From: Halorubrum trapanicum
GTDB lineage: Archaea > Halobacteriota > Halobacteria > Halobacteriales > Haloferacaceae
NCBI RefSeq assembly: GCF_002355655.1
Contig: NZ_AP017569.1
Coordinates: forward strand, 1,798,001 to 1,862,000
Reading direction: 5' to 3'
Length of the DNA stretch: 64,000 nucleotides
A program made the translations under genes and the position numbers. Positions within the stretch are counted from its first letter, which is position 1. Every line of letters begins with the position of its first letter. Shown here in pieces: positions 1 to 9,047 of the stretch. Below the pieces are notes generated by a model that saw only the letters and a program-made list of their open reading frames with translations, had not been told where the DNA came from and made no database searches.

Positions 1-250
1 CGTCCGCGAGCGTCTCGTGCTCCCAGAACTCGAACGTCGGTCGCTGCCGTTGACCATTGATCTCTTCACGTCCCACGGGCGGCCGTCCTCGTCGACGAAT
101 CCGATCGCGCCCTCGTGCGCGAGTTCGCCGGCGGCGTCGCGGTACAGGTCGCCGCCCTCGCGGTCCCGCCCGGTGAGCCCGGTCGCGTTTCAGCTGCGAG
201 ACCGACCCGTGTCGCACCGCCTCGTCGGTCGTCGCGTCGCGGAGCAGACG
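1..250 (-). pseudogene. Degraded coding remnant at the window edge
   Basis: On the minus strand, haloarchaeal-style peptide segments can be read only by changing frame. Examples are a segment with TTDEAVRHGSVSQLK, then GGDLYRDAAGELAHEG continuing into FVDEDGRPWD, then EEINGQRQRPTFEFWEHE running off the edge. At least two frame changes are needed, so this looks like a decayed gene whose 3' part lies outside the window. I do not recognise the family. It lies just downstream of the DMT transporter, in the same direction. Chance open frames are common at this GC content, so confidence is low. Confidence 0.35.
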
Positions 251-294
251 GCTGCGAGAGGACGCCGGCTAACGCGGGGGTGTTCCGTGCGCCG

Positions 295-1185
295 CTACGT
301 CCCACGGAGCGCCCGCCACTTCGCGGCAACGAACCCCGCGAGGATGAACACGAAGCCGCCAACCGTCGCAGGCGTCACCTCCTGCCCGAGCACGAGCCAG
401 CCCGCGAGCGCCGCGAACACGGGAATCACGTACTCGATGAAGCTCATCTCGATCGGTCCGAGGTCGTCCAGCAGCGTGAAGTACAGCAGGAAGCCGCCGA
501 CGCCGGCGACCGCAGAGAGGTACGCGACGGCGGCGAGCGCGGACAGCGTCCACGTGGCGGCCGCGAACGACTGGCCAGGGAGCGCGAGCACGGCGGCGTG
601 GAGGACGACCGCGCCGACGGCCATCATCCAGGCCTGCGTCGCGAGGAACGGCATCGACGGCGACCGGCTGTGGGTGACGACCGCGGCGACGGCGAACGCG
701 AGCGCGGCGGCGAGCACGAGCGCGACGCCGAGGACGCTGTCCGCCAGGTTCGCCGGGTCGGGATTCGCGATGACGACGACGCCGACGAACCCGAGCGCGA
801 CGCCGAGCGCGGTGGCGGCGGTGAACTCCTCGTCGGTCGAGACGAGCCGCGTGAGTGCCGGGGTCACCACGGGGACGAGCCCCAACAGCACGGCGGCGAC
901 GCCGCCCGTGACGTACCGCTGGCCGGCGAACAGGAACGCGTGGTGGGCGCCGATGATGAGGGCCCCGCCGACGAGCACGTAGACGTAGTCGTCCCGCGTC
1001 CGGGGGCGGATCTCCACGCCGGCGACGAGCACGGCGGCGAACAACAGTACTGCAGCGACGTCGAAGCGCACGGCGGCGAACGGGACTGCGGGGAGGTCCG
1101 CGAGGCCGACGTCCGTCGCCATGAACGCCGTCCCCCACACTGCGCACAGCAACAGGAAGCGGCCGGCTGTCCGGGAGCGACTCAT
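295..1185 (-). CDS. DMT-superfamily (EamA) membrane transporter
   Basis: This 296-residue hydrophobic protein has about ten membrane segments arranged as two EamA repeats of five, the normal size and layout for drug/metabolite transporters. The N-terminus (RFLLLCAVWGTAFMATDVG) and the repeat junction near residues 150-180 fit the family. Such proteins export or exchange small metabolites across the cytoplasmic membrane; the substrate cannot be read from sequence. It stands alone, and the 220 bp upstream (1186-1398) show no further gene. A second, unrelated EamA protein lies at 38954-39835. Family assignment is firm, substrate unknown. Confidence 0.88.
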   Translation of the reverse strand: MSRSRTAGRFLLLCAVWGTAFMATDVGLADLPAVPFAAVRFDVAAVLLFAAVLVAGVEIRPRTRDDYVYVLVGGALIIGAHHAFLFAGQRYVTGGVAAVLLGLVPVVTPALTRLVSTDEEFTAATALGVALGFVGVVVIANPDPANLADSVLGVALVLAAALAFAVAAVVTHSRSPSMPFLATQAWMMAVGAVVLHAAVLALPGQSFAAATWTLSALAAVAYLSAVAGVGGFLLYFTLLDDLGPIEMSFIEYVIPVFAALAGWLVLGQEVTPATVGGFVFILAGFVAAKWRALRGT

Positions 1186-1398
1186 TCACGCGGAGGTCGC
1201 CGCCAACAACGAAAGACCCGTCGAACCGCTCGCTCGATTCGCCTTCGAACGTGTTGTGGCTGCCCGAACTAGCCTGTTGGGCGGTCGCTGCGCCCCGACA
1301 AATCAGGGCTCGCCGGATAGCACCCACTGAGTCGTCAACTGGAGCGCTCGGTTCTGTAGTGGCTTCAGCGGTCGTATCCAACCAGCCACTTGCGCGTC

Positions 1399-1578
1399 AT
1401 GAACCGTATTGAGCTTCTCAAAGAGCTCCGAGCGGTATCCGGACCTGCCGGTTCTTCTCTATACTGGGAAAGGAAGCGAAGAGATTGTCAGCGACGCAAT
1501 TCCGGCTGGCGTGACAGCTTACCACAGCCTACCCCCGATGAGCACATACTTGCGGTTCAACGACTCAACTCGGCGTGA
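1399..1578 (+). pseudogene. Relic of a response-regulator receiver domain
   Basis: Three pieces in alternating frames rebuild the middle of a haloarchaeal receiver (REC) domain: IELLKELR in one frame, then YPDLPVLLYTGKGSEEI and DAIPAGVTAY in the next, then DEHILAVQRLNSA back in the first. The central motif (PDLP, LYTGKGSEEIAS, AIxAGVTDY) is typical of the REC domains fused to PAS sensor kinases in haloarchaea. At least two frameshifts and the lack of the phospho-acceptor region and everything downstream make it non-functional. It sits directly before vapB, at the edge of the accessory island. Confidence 0.7.
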
Positions 1579-1627
1579 GAAGTCCCCAAATCTTCATTCC
1601 CGTAGAGTGTCAACGCTGTCAACAAGG

Positions 1628-1858
1628 ATGTCACGTCAAGTGCGGCTCGAGGACGATGTGTACGAGCGCATCAAGGCAAACAAACGAGATGATGAATCGT
1701 TTAGCGACGCTGTCGGGCGACTCATTGGGGGGCGCTCCCTTCGTGATCTCCGCGGCGTCTTTGACGAGGAGCAAGTGAGCGAGATGCGGACCGCAGTCGA
1801 AGCTGCTGACCGGGCGGACCGCGATGAGGTCCGTGAAGTTGCGGAGCGGTTCGAATGA
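1628..1858 (+). CDS. vapB: VapB-type antitoxin
   Basis: This 76-residue protein begins MSRQVRLEDDVYERIKANKR, then ESFSDAVGRLIGG, the haloarchaeal antitoxin pattern: an N-terminal DNA-binding part in which a beta strand and helices bind the operator, followed by an acidic charged C-terminal helix expected to wrap the toxin. The frame is open further upstream, but that extension is relic receiver-domain sequence, so the ATG at 1628 is chosen. Its stop overlaps the toxin start in an ATGA, so the two are translationally coupled. Known pairs of this kind repress their own promoter. The family call is solid; the exact sub-family is inferred. Confidence 0.82.
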   Translation: MSRQVRLEDDVYERIKANKRDDESFSDAVGRLIGGRSLRDLRGVFDEEQVSEMRTAVEAADRADRDEVREVAERFE

Positions 1859-2262
1859 TTGTTGACACAAGTTTTGTCTTAGACGTTATCGGCGACGTTG
1901 ATGCGGCTGTCACGAAAGAGCGGGAACTCGAAGCTGAGAGTATTCCCTTGGTGATCCCCTCGATGACCGCTCTCGAGCTGTACATTGGCGTTGGGAAGGT
2001 GGCAAACACACGTGCGGAGCGGCAAGCAGTCGATGCTGTGCTTGCGTCGTACCCGATCGTAGACATGACTCCGAGTGTTTCTCGGCGGGCTGGGCAGCTC
2101 CTCGGTGAACGGATGGCAGCGGCAGACGAAGGTGATGGACCCGGTATCGGGAAAGGCGACGCAGTGATCGCCGCAACCGCGGTGGAACGCGATGAATCCG
2201 TCCTGGCCGCCGACAGTCACTTCGCTACGATTCCTGGTGTCTCTGTGGAAACATACCGGTGA
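1855..2262 (+). CDS. vapC: VapC toxin, PIN-domain ribonuclease
   Basis: This 135-residue single PIN domain is of normal VapC size. The metal-binding acidic residues are in place: Asp4 in the opening MIVDTSFVLDV, Glu41 in TALELYIG, Asp102 in GKGDAVIAATA and Asp120 in VLAADSHF. VapC enzymes cleave specific RNAs, often tRNA or rRNA loops, when released from VapB. The ATG overlaps the antitoxin stop by four bases. The active-site set is intact, so the toxin is probably functional although its neighbours on both sides are decayed genes. This suggests the module is maintained by selection or addiction. Confidence 0.9.
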   Translation: MIVDTSFVLDVIGDVDAAVTKERELEAESIPLVIPSMTALELYIGVGKVANTRAERQAVDAVLASYPIVDMTPSVSRRAGQLLGERMAAADEGDGPGIGKGDAVIAATAVERDESVLAADSHFATIPGVSVETYR

Positions 2263-2296
2263 CCTCACAGGCTGGCTGTTTCGCTCCTGCGTTCGT

Positions 2297-3113
2297 TCAG
2301 GTGCCGTCAGCGCGTCGCGTGCCTTTCACGGTCACGAGCAGCGGGAGATCGACGTCGGAGTCGAATTGCCAGGTGCCATTGTCGGCTTGCACCATCTCGG
2401 GTGCGCGCTGGATCACCGAAAACGGGTGTTCGTGGACGAACTCGAGCTCGATACCTGCCTCGATGAGCGCGGTCAGGATCTCACCCAGTCCGTGCGTCCA
2501 CTTGTGCGGCCGCGCATCGCCCGATGTGGCCGGCGTCTCGGTCGAAAAGTACGGATGTTCGACCGTAATCGGGTCGCCGTCGGCACCGAGACTATCCGAG
2601 AGCGCCGTCGCGACCGGGTGGTGTTCGGCCAGGTAGACGACGCCGCCCGGCTCCAACAGCTCGGCGACGACCGACGCCCACGCGTTGAGGTCCGGCAGCC
2701 AACAGAGGACGCCGAAGTTCGTGACGACGATATCGTAGCGCTCGTCGTGGGCGGCCGGCAGATCGAGGACGTTCGCTTGGATGAACTCCGCGCGGTCCGC
2801 CAGTCCGGCTTCGGCGGCGAGGTCCCGCGCGACGGCGACGGACTCGGCGGCGATGTCGACGCCGGTCACCGTCGCGCCCGCCCGGGCCCACGAGAGCGTG
2901 CGGACGCCGAGATGCGACTGGAGGTCGATGAGGGACTTTCCCCGCGACGGAGCCCATCTCGTCGCGCTGGACCGGAAGCAACGCCGCGTCGCCGTCCAAG
3001 AACGCCTCGACGGACTCTGCCGACTCGATGTCTGGGTGGTCCGCGACCAGCTGCTCCCAGTGGGTCCGGTTTGCTTCGATGTACGCGTCCTGCGGGGCCT
3101 CCGGGTTCGCCAT
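2297..3113 (-). pseudogene. Class I SAM methyltransferase, frameshifted
   Basis: The N-terminal part (MANPEAPQDAYIEANRTHWEQ to about VAGK, 3113 to about 2945) and the C-terminal part (SLIDLQSHLGVRTLSWARAG onward) are in different frames. They join perfectly if one base is removed in the GGGGAAAG run at about 2937-2944. The rest is a normal class I Rossmann methyltransferase: GVDIAAESVAVAR after motif I, NVLDLP, DIVVTNFGVLCWLPDL, and LLEPGGVVYLAEHH. It would methylate an unknown small molecule or protein. A single indel in a homopolymer could be a sequencing error or a recent mutation. A broken partial copy of the same gene lies at 6436-6680, so I favour real decay in this island. Confidence 0.75.
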
Positions 3114-3162
3114 CAGCCCGTTCTGTGTGGGAATCGCTTGATATACTTTCCGACGGCTTGGC

Positions 3163-5439
3163 TTACCGTCCGAGCAACTTGGACAGGAATCCCTTGGATT
3201 CGTCTTCTGCTTCGGTGGCCTCACCATCATCAGAGTCGGAGCCATCTCCACCTCTCTCGGCTGCTGTCTCGTCACTCAACAGTTCCTCAACTGAGAATCC
3301 GACCCACTCCGCAAACTCCTCAGGAGCCCCAATATACACGCTCGTCGCTGACTTCTCTGACATGAACCGTTTTGGAAGCCGCTTTTCGTAATCGTACACT
3401 TCGTACCCTTCCCGGTCGAAATTCGCTGTGATTGCCCCCGGTTCTGACTTGAACGTGACGCGACCACCCTGAATATCCCGCTGCCACATCAGCCGGCCCG
3501 TGTTGTACTCTTTCTCCGCTGGCTCATCTGTCGGGAAGTAGTCTGGCTGCTTTCGGCCGGCCTTCTCGTAGAACTCACACATGATCTGGCGGACATCCTC
3601 AACTGTCCCACCCCCCTCGGTCCACGGTTTCTCGGTTACCATCCGCCGAGCCACATAACTGAAGATGGGATTTTGACGCTCTAACACTTCAGAAAGGTCC
3701 TCTTGTGCTTCCCTGAAACCGGGATCTTCTGGATTTGACGGGAACGAGACGTCCATGCTAAGAATCTTCATCCGGTTCCGGAATTCCGACTTTGGAAGCG
3801 CGTCATTCGTGGTGAAAATGAGACACGGTTGATCGACACTTGTCGGGGTCCAATCGCTCCAGTAGTTCCGAATCGGACTCCAACGCTGAATCTTCTCCTT
3901 TTCGGCGTCAATGATGGCGTACGGGAAACACGTATCCCACTCACGAATCCCACGGACCTCTTTGACGCCAATCTCATCAGCGTCAACTCCGGAAATGACC
4001 GTGTTATCAGAGACGAGTCGCAAAATATACTCGGTGAGCTTATCCTTCCCTGCGTCGCTTTTGCCTTCGATGTACAGATGTTGGAGGACGTTATCGAGCG
4101 TTCGAGATGGTGACGATAGCGCCTCTGCGTACTGATTTGCGAACGGTGCCCAGAACCCGTAGAGAAAGGCTTCGTACATCTGCGCCATCACAGCCTCCTC
4201 AGATTGGGTGTGGCCGTGGTTCCTGACGGTCAGTATGTAGTCTTCAATTGTCTCGAGACAGTGGTCAAGGACTTCGGGGGTTGGGTCCTCAGTCGCAACA
4301 AGGATCATCTCATCGTCCTCACCGATGACAACCTGCTCGGCCTCTGGAAGCACAGACATCGTCGGAATCGATGTTGACTCCTTGACTTCGCTGGTGTACG
4401 CACTCATCGGGGCCGTGATACTGTGATCTTCGATGGTGGCACCGCTATCGCGAAGTCGCGATCCAAACTTGTCTGCGGTGTCTTTATCGACTTTGCTGGT
4501 CCCCATTCGGATCTTCTCATCTGGGGCTCGAACGCGAGGTCGATCTAGGCTGGCAGTCAGGCCTGTCTCATGGTCTGATTCGACGAGTCCGACATCTGGT
4601 GATTCATCCCCTGTACCGTCGCCTTCGTCACCTGATTCGTCGGTATCACTTGACTCCACAATACTACGATCCGCGTTGTCAGGCTCGTCGACGAATGCGA
4701 CAGTTTCGTCTGCCTCATCTGGATCATCGACAACCGCAGTGACCTGATCAGCGACGTCTTTTAGATCCTCGACGGCATCCTGATTCAGCGCGGCTGTGTC
4801 GCTGACGTCGAGATCGCCGGCCCCGACCCAGTACTCAATTCGATTCTCCCGTTCCTCTGGCGAATCGGCTTGCTCTAATGCGTCGACTAACCCTTCCAAG
4901 AGTGTTTGATCGCTGTATCCCTCCCGGTATTCGTCGATGAACCGCTTGAATTCCGAATCCAATTCAGTGCCCACCTCGGTCGTCAGTACAGCAATCTGGT
5001 TCGTGTGGTATTCCCAGGAGTTCCGCGAGAGATTCGCTGACCCGTGGACGAGCTTTACCGTCTCATCCGGCATGACAATCCGGTAGATCTTCGAATGAAC
5101 GGTCTTCTGGTTCTTCAATCGGATTGTCAGGCGGTCGTCTTGCCGAAGTTGAACGAGCGATTTCGCGGTCGCAACCTCGTTCACCCGCTCCGCGTAGTCG
5201 TCAGAATTGCCGATGAGAACGTCTAACGAACCGATATCATACTCGGTCAGCATTTTCACCATCAGATCCGGCGTTTCTGCGTACGTTACCGCATCCACGT
5301 GGCGAGCGCCTTCGAACAAATCCAGAAAGTCACTCCGATCTTTCACCATCGCTAAGCGATATTTCGCCGCCCCTGACCCGTAGAACTCCGGCATATCCGG
5401 GTACTTGTCGAATGAGATGTTCGCCGTAACTTCGTCCAT
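3163..5439 (-). CDS. PLD-family nuclease fused to a P-loop NTPase, putative defence protein
   Basis: This 758-residue protein has three parts. Residues 1-220 are a phospholipase-D-like (HKD) domain with His115-Ser-Lys in TVHSKIYRI followed by GSANLS at about 133-138. One such motif per chain implies an active dimer, as in PLD-type nucleases. Residues about 225-300 are an acidic, disordered linker rich in Asp, Glu and Ser. Residues about 300-740 resemble a virus/plasmid-type helicase ATPase: P-loop GKSDAGKD from Gly459 (the usual Ser/Thr replaced by Asp), a Walker-B-like FPYAIIDAEKEK, and a sensor-like CLIFTTNDALPKSEFRNR. Its GC content and codon use are clearly lower than the core genes, indicating transfer. 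It is preceded by a TATA-like stretch. I infer a single-gene nucleic-acid defence or mobile-element function; no exact family is recognised. Confidence 0.72.
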   Translation of the reverse strand: MDEVTANISFDKYPDMPEFYGSGAAKYRLAMVKDRSDFLDLFEGARHVDAVTYAETPDLMVKMLTEYDIGSLDVLIGNSDDYAERVNEVATAKSLVQLRQDDRLTIRLKNQKTVHSKIYRIVMPDETVKLVHGSANLSRNSWEYHTNQIAVLTTEVGTELDSEFKRFIDEYREGYSDQTLLEGLVDALEQADSPEERENRIEYWVGAGDLDVSDTAALNQDAVEDLKDVADQVTAVVDDPDEADETVAFVDEPDNADRSIVESSDTDESGDEGDGTGDESPDVGLVESDHETGLTASLDRPRVRAPDEKIRMGTSKVDKDTADKFGSRLRDSGATIEDHSITAPMSAYTSEVKESTSIPTMSVLPEAEQVVIGEDDEMILVATEDPTPEVLDHCLETIEDYILTVRNHGHTQSEEAVMAQMYEAFLYGFWAPFANQYAEALSSPSRTLDNVLQHLYIEGKSDAGKDKLTEYILRLVSDNTVISGVDADEIGVKEVRGIREWDTCFPYAIIDAEKEKIQRWSPIRNYWSDWTPTSVDQPCLIFTTNDALPKSEFRNRMKILSMDVSFPSNPEDPGFREAQEDLSEVLERQNPIFSYVARRMVTEKPWTEGGGTVEDVRQIMCEFYEKAGRKQPDYFPTDEPAEKEYNTGRLMWQRDIQGGRVTFKSEPGAITANFDREGYEVYDYEKRLPKRFMSEKSATSVYIGAPEEFAEWVGFSVEELLSDETAAERGGDGSDSDDGEATEAEDESKGFLSKLLGR

Positions 5440-5459
5440 GGTAGTGGCAACCGACTAAT

Positions 5460-5470
5460 ATGAATAAAAA
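5460..5470 (-). promoter_or_regulatory. TATA-like box of the PLD-NTPase gene
   Basis: Read on the minus strand, this is TTTTTATTCAT, about 25-30 bases upstream of the ATG at 5439. It is an AT-rich archaeal promoter position for a leaderless transcript. The remaining bases up to 5657 hold nothing else that I recognise. Confidence 0.5.
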
Positions 5471-5666
5471 CTGCGCCAAGCACGGTGGAAGTAGTCCGAG
5501 TCATCAGACAGCGCCCGTTCCGAACCTGTGTTGTGGCAGGATCGTCGCGGTTAGAGGCGTAATCTAGCCAGATTCAGCCGGAAATCCAACTCAATTGCCG
5601 CCTGCCGGCGCTGGCTACTGATCCTTCAGGGCACAGACGTAAGCTTCTGGCCCAGCAATGGATCGT

Positions 5667-6290
5667 ATGGCCGACACCGATGCCGCAGACGACACGACAC
5701 CCGCTGAGACGGCCGAGTGGGACGGCGGGTTCAGTTGGATCGCGTACCCCGACGAGGACGCGCGCCGAACGAGCCACGCGCTGACGACGGACGCCGGCGT
5801 CTGGCTCGTCGACCCGGTCGACGTCGAGGGTCTCGACGAGCACCTCCGCGAGGCTGGGGACGTCGCCGGCGTCGTCGTCCTTCAGGACCGACACACGCGC
5901 GACGCCGCGGCGGTGGCGCGTCGACACGACGTCGCCGTATCCGTGCCGGAGGGAATGACGCTCACCCGTGAGAAGCTCGACGCGGACGCGGAACCGACCG
6001 GCTCGGCGCTTTCCAGGTCGGCGTACGAGGTTCACGAGCTCCGACTGGACGACGACTGGGAGGAGGCCGTCCTGTGGAACGACGAGCGCGAGACGCTGCT
6101 CGTCCCCGAGACGCTCGGGACGCTCCCGGCGTTCCGAGACGACGGCGACGCGCTCGGCGTTCACCCCGCAGTCGAGGCGTCGCCGGAAGAGCTCGCGGAG
6201 TGGGACCCCGACCACGTCCTCGTCGGCCACGGCACGAGCATCCACGAGGGCGCGACGGCGGCGCTCACGGCCGCGCTCGGGCTCGACTGA
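5667..6290 (+). CDS. Haloarchaeal protein related to the metallo-beta-lactamase fold, degenerate site
   Basis: This protein has about 207 residues and starts MADTDAADD; an in-frame ATG at 5658 would add three residues. The body reads like an MBL-fold hydrolase: FSWIAYPDEDARRTSHALTT, GVWLVDPVDVEGLDEHL, GVVVLQDRHTRDAAAVAR, and a closing DHVLVGHGTSIHEGA. The His-x-His-x-Asp-His cluster that binds two metals is not conserved (QDRHTRDA stands in its place), so hydrolase activity is doubtful. Such proteins occur as hypothetical proteins in haloarchaea. It is the only intact core-like gene between the PLD-NTPase and the TnpB element, and has high GC like the chromosome. Confidence 0.75.
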   Translation: MADTDAADDTTPAETAEWDGGFSWIAYPDEDARRTSHALTTDAGVWLVDPVDVEGLDEHLREAGDVAGVVVLQDRHTRDAAAVARRHDVAVSVPEGMTLTREKLDADAEPTGSALSRSAYEVHELRLDDDWEEAVLWNDERETLLVPETLGTLPAFRDDGDALGVHPAVEASPEELAEWDPDHVLVGHGTSIHEGATAALTAALGLD

Positions 6291-6435
6291 CGGCGACCGG
6301 AAGGCGACCCTCGTTCCGTCCAGAACCGAGACACGCCAACACACGACATATACGTCTGCGAGCCCGACCGTCGGTAGATACGGGCCGACCCACGAACCGC
6401 CCTCCGACGGCTCTACAGGAAAGTAACCCCCATGG

Positions 6436-6680
6436 AACTCACCCAGCCTGTGCGTCTACTTGTGCGGCGGTCCATCTCCCGGTGTGGCCGATATCTCGGC
6501 CGAAAAGTGCGGGTGTTCGATCGTAATCGGGTCGCCGTCGGTACCGAGGGTATTCGAGAGCGCCGTAGCGACTAGGTGGTGTTCGGCCAGGTAGAAGACG
6601 CCGCCCGGATTCAATAGCTCGGCGACGACTGACGCCCACGCGTCGATATCCGGCAGCCAACGGAGGATGCCTGAGTTCAA
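6436..6680 (-). pseudogene. Second, broken copy of the methyltransferase fragment
   Basis: The minus-strand peptide from NSGILRWLPDIDAWAS through LLNPGGVFYLAEHH to GDGPPHK aligns almost residue for residue with the central part of the methyltransferase at 2297-3113. After HK the Trp codon TGG has become TAG, while the next residues (THRLGE) still match, so the relationship is clear. No N- or C-terminal part remains. The two copies are in the same orientation about 3.8 kb apart and bracket the PLD-NTPase gene. This pattern fits duplication or acquisition of a module followed by decay. Confidence 0.8.
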
Positions 6681-6728
6681 CGCGCGGCGTTCTGTGCATT
6701 CCGGTTTGTCGCTAATATTATTGAATAT

Positions 6729-6860
6729 TTAACTATTCAATTCATCCAACCCCGCCTCTAGCACTTCGGTGTATGCCTCTGAGAGCTCCAGATCGTTTGC
6801 TTCTGCGTAGTCTTTGATTCGACCACCGAGCGTGTGTGAAATGTCTATGTTCGGGCGCAC
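6729..6860 (-). CDS. Small ribbon-helix-helix-like protein divergent from tnpB
   Basis: This 43-residue ORF starts at GTG (6860) and ends TAA at 6729. It reads (M)RPNIDISHTLGGRIKDYAE, then ANDLELSEAYTEVLEAGLDE and LNS. A short strand followed by two helices with an EAYTEVLEAGL second helix is the layout of ribbon-helix-helix DNA-binding proteins. I recall similar mini-ORFs beside haloarchaeal TnpB-only elements. It is divergent from tnpB, with a 6+1+6 palindrome between the two starts, so autoregulation or control of tnpB is plausible. Function is inferred from shape and position only. Confidence 0.65.
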   Translation of the reverse strand: MRPNIDISHTLGGRIKDYAEANDLELSEAYTEVLEAGLDELNS

Positions 6861-6867
6861 AACGAAA

Positions 6868-6880
6868 AGTCTTTAAGACT
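6868..6880. promoter_or_regulatory. Palindrome in the divergent rhh/tnpB promoter
   Basis: AGTCTTTAAGACT is a perfect 6+1+6 inverted repeat whose centre (TTTAA) also resembles a TATA element. It lies 23 bases before the tnpB GTG start and just upstream of the divergent small gene. It could be the operator bound by the small protein, a shared promoter core, or a subterminal hairpin of the element. Confidence 0.45.
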
Positions 6881-6902
6881 AAAAGTATAAGGGTCTATCG
6901 TC

Positions 6903-8246
<1,344 letters not shown>

Positions 8247-8268
8247 CCACTATCCCACGAGAGGAATC

Positions 8269-8286
8269 CCACGGCTTCAGCCGTGG
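8269..8286 (+). ncRNA. Terminal hairpin of the TnpB element (putative omega-RNA 3' end)
   Basis: CCACGGC-TTCA-GCCGTGG is a perfect 7-bp stem with a 4-nt loop, 22 bases after the tnpB stop, followed by AAGGATGTCA. In IS200/IS605 elements the omega-RNA overlaps the tnpB 3' end, ends at the right end of the element, and takes its guide from the flanking DNA. By that rule the guide would start near 8297 (beginning TCACCAGAAG). The RNA extent upstream cannot be fixed from sequence alone. Confidence 0.6.
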
Positions 8287-8297
8287 AAGGATGTCAT

Positions 8298-8462
8298 CAC
8301 CAGAAGTACAAGCTCCGGTCGGTCTCATCGCTCATGGACGCGTTCGACGCGGCGGGATACGACGACGAGGCGGTGCGGGAGTCACCCATCGCCGCCAAGC
8401 TGAACGGCTACGCCGCCGGACACGACGTCGCGGTGGTCGAGGAGCACCCGGCGTCCGGGTGA
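8298..8462 (+). pseudogene. Orphan C-terminal coding fragment beside the element
   Basis: Directly after the element's right end an open frame reads HQKYKLRSVSSLMDAFDAAG, then YDDEAVRESPIAAKLNGYAA and GHDVAVVEEHPASG, then a stop. The composition is typical haloarchaeal protein, but no start codon with an upstream domain exists: the frame runs back into the hairpin. It looks like the 3' end of a gene cut by insertion and deletion; its 5' half is not found left of the element. I do not recognise the family. Confidence 0.55.
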
Positions 8463-8543
8463 CGCCGTCGGCCGTCGGTTCTCACGGCGCGGCCGATGTC
8501 CGCAGATGACACAGGCTTTCCGTGTGGCACTCCTCGTGTCCGT

Positions 8544-9014
8544 ATGTCGATAACTACTGGCGACTCCGTGACGCTCGAGTACACCGGCCGACTCGACGAC
8601 GGCACCGTCTTCGACACGTCCCAGGAATCGGTCGCCGAGGAGGCGGGCCTCGCCGAGGCCCAGCCCGACCGCGAGTACACGCCGCTAACGGTCGACGTGG
8701 GGGCCGGACAGGTCATCGAGGGGATGGAGGAGGGACTCATCGGGTTGGAAGCCGGCGAGACGGACACGCTGACGATTCCGCCGGAGCAGGCCTACGGACA
8801 GCCCAGCGACGAGAACGTCGAGGAGTTCGACACCGACGAACTCCGGGAGCTGCTCGGCGGCCAGCTGCCCGAGGAGGGCGCGTACCTCGAGGCCCAAGAC
8901 GGTAGTCAGGGCGAAGTCGTCCACGTCGACGACGACACCGTTCGGGCGGACTTCAACCCGCCGCTCGCCGGTGAGACGCTGACGTTCGACGTCGAAATTC
9001 TCGAAGTCAACTGA
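8544..9014 (+). CDS. FKBP-type peptidyl-prolyl isomerase, SlyD-like
   Basis: This 156-residue protein starts MSITTGDSVTLEYTGRLDDG; an in-frame ATG at 8496 would add 16 residues lacking family similarity. FKBP signatures are present: GTVFDTS, VIEGMEEGLIGLEAGE and TIPPEQAYG. An IF-domain insert follows (residues about 85-140), as in archaeal SlyD-like chaperones. It catalyses cis-trans isomerisation of X-Pro bonds and helps cytoplasmic folding. It stands alone on its strand beside the island boundary and probably belongs to the ancestral chromosome. Confidence 0.93.
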   Translation: MSITTGDSVTLEYTGRLDDGTVFDTSQESVAEEAGLAEAQPDREYTPLTVDVGAGQVIEGMEEGLIGLEAGETDTLTIPPEQAYGQPSDENVEEFDTDELRELLGGQLPEEGAYLEAQDGSQGEVVHVDDDTVRADFNPPLAGETLTFDVEILEVN

Positions 9015-9047
9015 GTTCGAACCGTCCGCCCCGCGTGCCCGGCGGGA

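Noticed and set aside
115-1272. Long open frames opposite or out of frame with real genes (for example 115-1272, 10634-12193, 13425-15260, 16429-17580, 28566-31118, 45586-47712)
   Set aside because: They are Arg/Gly/Pro-rich low-complexity translations produced by high GC; the competing frames have clear family motifs and acidic haloarchaeal composition.
2930-2950. Programmed frameshift in the methyltransferase at GGGGAAAG
   Set aside because: The run looks slippery, but the second copy is clearly decayed and no stimulatory structure is evident, so mutation or a sequencing error is more likely.
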